From Actinomycetes bacterium (GTDB taxonomy: Bacteria; Actinomycetota; Actinomycetes; S36-B12; GCA-2699445): a DNA stretch of 43,866 nucleotides. A program made the position numbers and the translations under genes. Below the pieces are notes generated by a model. It made no database searches. It was not told the origin of the DNA and worked only from the letters and a program-made list of their open reading frames with translations. Location: positions 1-43,866 of the forward strand of contig JAHZLH010000061.1 of assembly GCA_022599915.1 (NCBI GenBank). The letters run 5' to 3'. Position 1 is the stretch's first letter; each line of letters begins with the position of its first letter. Shown piece by piece: positions 43,241 to 43,866 of the stretch.

Positions 43241-43866
43241 CTAGCCGGTGAGCCCGTTTTCTTGCGGAGCCAACGGATCAATACATTCACCGTTACCGAG
43301 GACCTTCAGTGCCTCACGCTGCTCTTGCGAAAAACCGTTGGCATCTTGCGGATCGGGACCCATGACCGAGCCCTGATCAGCGGAGTCTGCCAAACCAACA
43401 ACGTGGGCCAACTCGTGCAGCAGTACTGCCCGTAGTTCCTCGTCGCGGAGTTCACCATCGGCGTTTAGTCGGATCATCCCAGACAGATACGTCTGCTCAC
43501 CGTCTTCAGTGACGATGACGTTGGATCCGTCGTGACCGCTGACGAACGAGGGCTCTGCATCAACCCAGCCGATCAGAATCGGCGCCGGCCGGTCTCCGTA
43601 GCGCTCCGGCTGATAGACCGTCCGATCATCGCTGGGCACCTCGTCAGTGTCTTCCCCCAGGACTAGTTTCAGCCCAGTCAACTCACGAATGTCGGCGATA
43701 GCCGCCTTGACTGCTGGCCGGTAGCCGGACGAGGCACTAAACGTGTTGATGGACACCACCCACTTCTCGCACGACGAGTAGGTGACCGGAGCGCCGTTTG
43801 CCATGACATCGGCGTAGGGACTTTCCGGTGCCGCTTGCGCTTGATCGCCAGCCACCGCCGCGGGAG
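43241..43866 (-). CDS. Matrixin-like metalloprotease, cut by the right edge
   Basis: The frame is open to the last base, with sense codons above the first possible GTG (43855), so the N-terminus, probably with a membrane helix or signal peptide, is missing. The zinc motif is HELAHVVGLAD, with Asp as the third ligand instead of His. Blocks shared with the gene at 24785 are GAPVTYSSC, QPERYGDRPAPIL and LLHE, showing recent or old duplication within the genome. It is probably extracytosolic, with a Cys pair (YSSC and GEC). The substrate is unknown. Confidence 0.8.
   Translation of the reverse strand, partial: PAAVAGDQAQAAPESPYADVMANGAPVTYSSCEKWVVSINTFSASSGYRPAVKAAIADIRELTGLKLVLGEDTDEVPSDDRTVYQPERYGDRPAPILIGWVDAEPSFVSGHDGSNVIVTEDGEQTYLSGMIRLNADGELRDEELRAVLLHELAHVVGLADSADQGSVMGPDPQDANGFSQEQREALKVLGNGECIDPLAPQENGLTG

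Overview
The window looks like a chromosomal segment of an aquatic actinobacterium (Actinomycetota). GC content is moderate to high. The evidence is a primary sigma factor with a long Lys/Ala-rich N-terminus, a SAM-IV-type riboswitch in front of metY-metX, a WS/DGAT wax ester/triacylglycerol synthase, and a DUF4192 protein. Several genes also carry a TANNNT -10 box six or seven bases before the start codon, which indicates leaderless transcripts. I see no tRNA, rRNA, CRISPR array, prophage or insertion sequence. Four separate ion transporters (ClC, CPA2, CPA1 and NhaC types) suggest a habitat with variable salt or pH, but that is inference.

Layout. 1-1855: two coupled minus-strand genes, an exported protein cut by the left edge and a membrane protein. 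2060-7840: ureohydrolase (agmatinase or guanidinobutyrase), a small YkvA/DUF1232 protein, then a saccharopine-dehydrogenase-like enzyme, a GABA-type aminotransferase and an aldehyde dehydrogenase. Together these read as arginine/polyamine/GABA breakdown to succinate. 7849-18595: CHASE-GGDEF-EAL c-di-GMP protein, ClC channel, lipase, exported metalloprotease, KefB-like antiporter, an SDR/PadR divergent pair with a clear operator, a DJ-1-like protein and an SGNH hydrolase.

18721-28546: a Coq4-like protein, an exported Lys/Ala-rich protein with an acidic tail, a CPA1 antiporter, a TM2 protein, an exported FN3-YHYH protein, an NAD(P)-binding protein, a membrane-anchored metalloprotease, an SAH-hydrolase-like protein and an NhaC antiporter. 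28554-33524: a LON-domain protein, a large exported repeat protein split by a 26-bp tandem duplication, a DUF1643 protein and a WS/DGAT acyltransferase. 33536-43866: YibE/F membrane protein, primary sigma factor, HhH-GPD protein, metX, metY and their riboswitch, a DUF4192 gene interrupted by an in-frame TAG, a flippase-like membrane protein, a GNAT acetyltransferase, and a second copy of the metalloprotease cut by the right edge.

The points most worth a second look are the Coq4-type zinc motif in an organism expected to use menaquinone, the two freshly broken genes, the two mutually exclusive hairpins after the ureohydrolase gene, the recurrent leaderless promoters, and an orphan long hairpin near 41.3 kb. 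I found no convincing new defence or mobile system.
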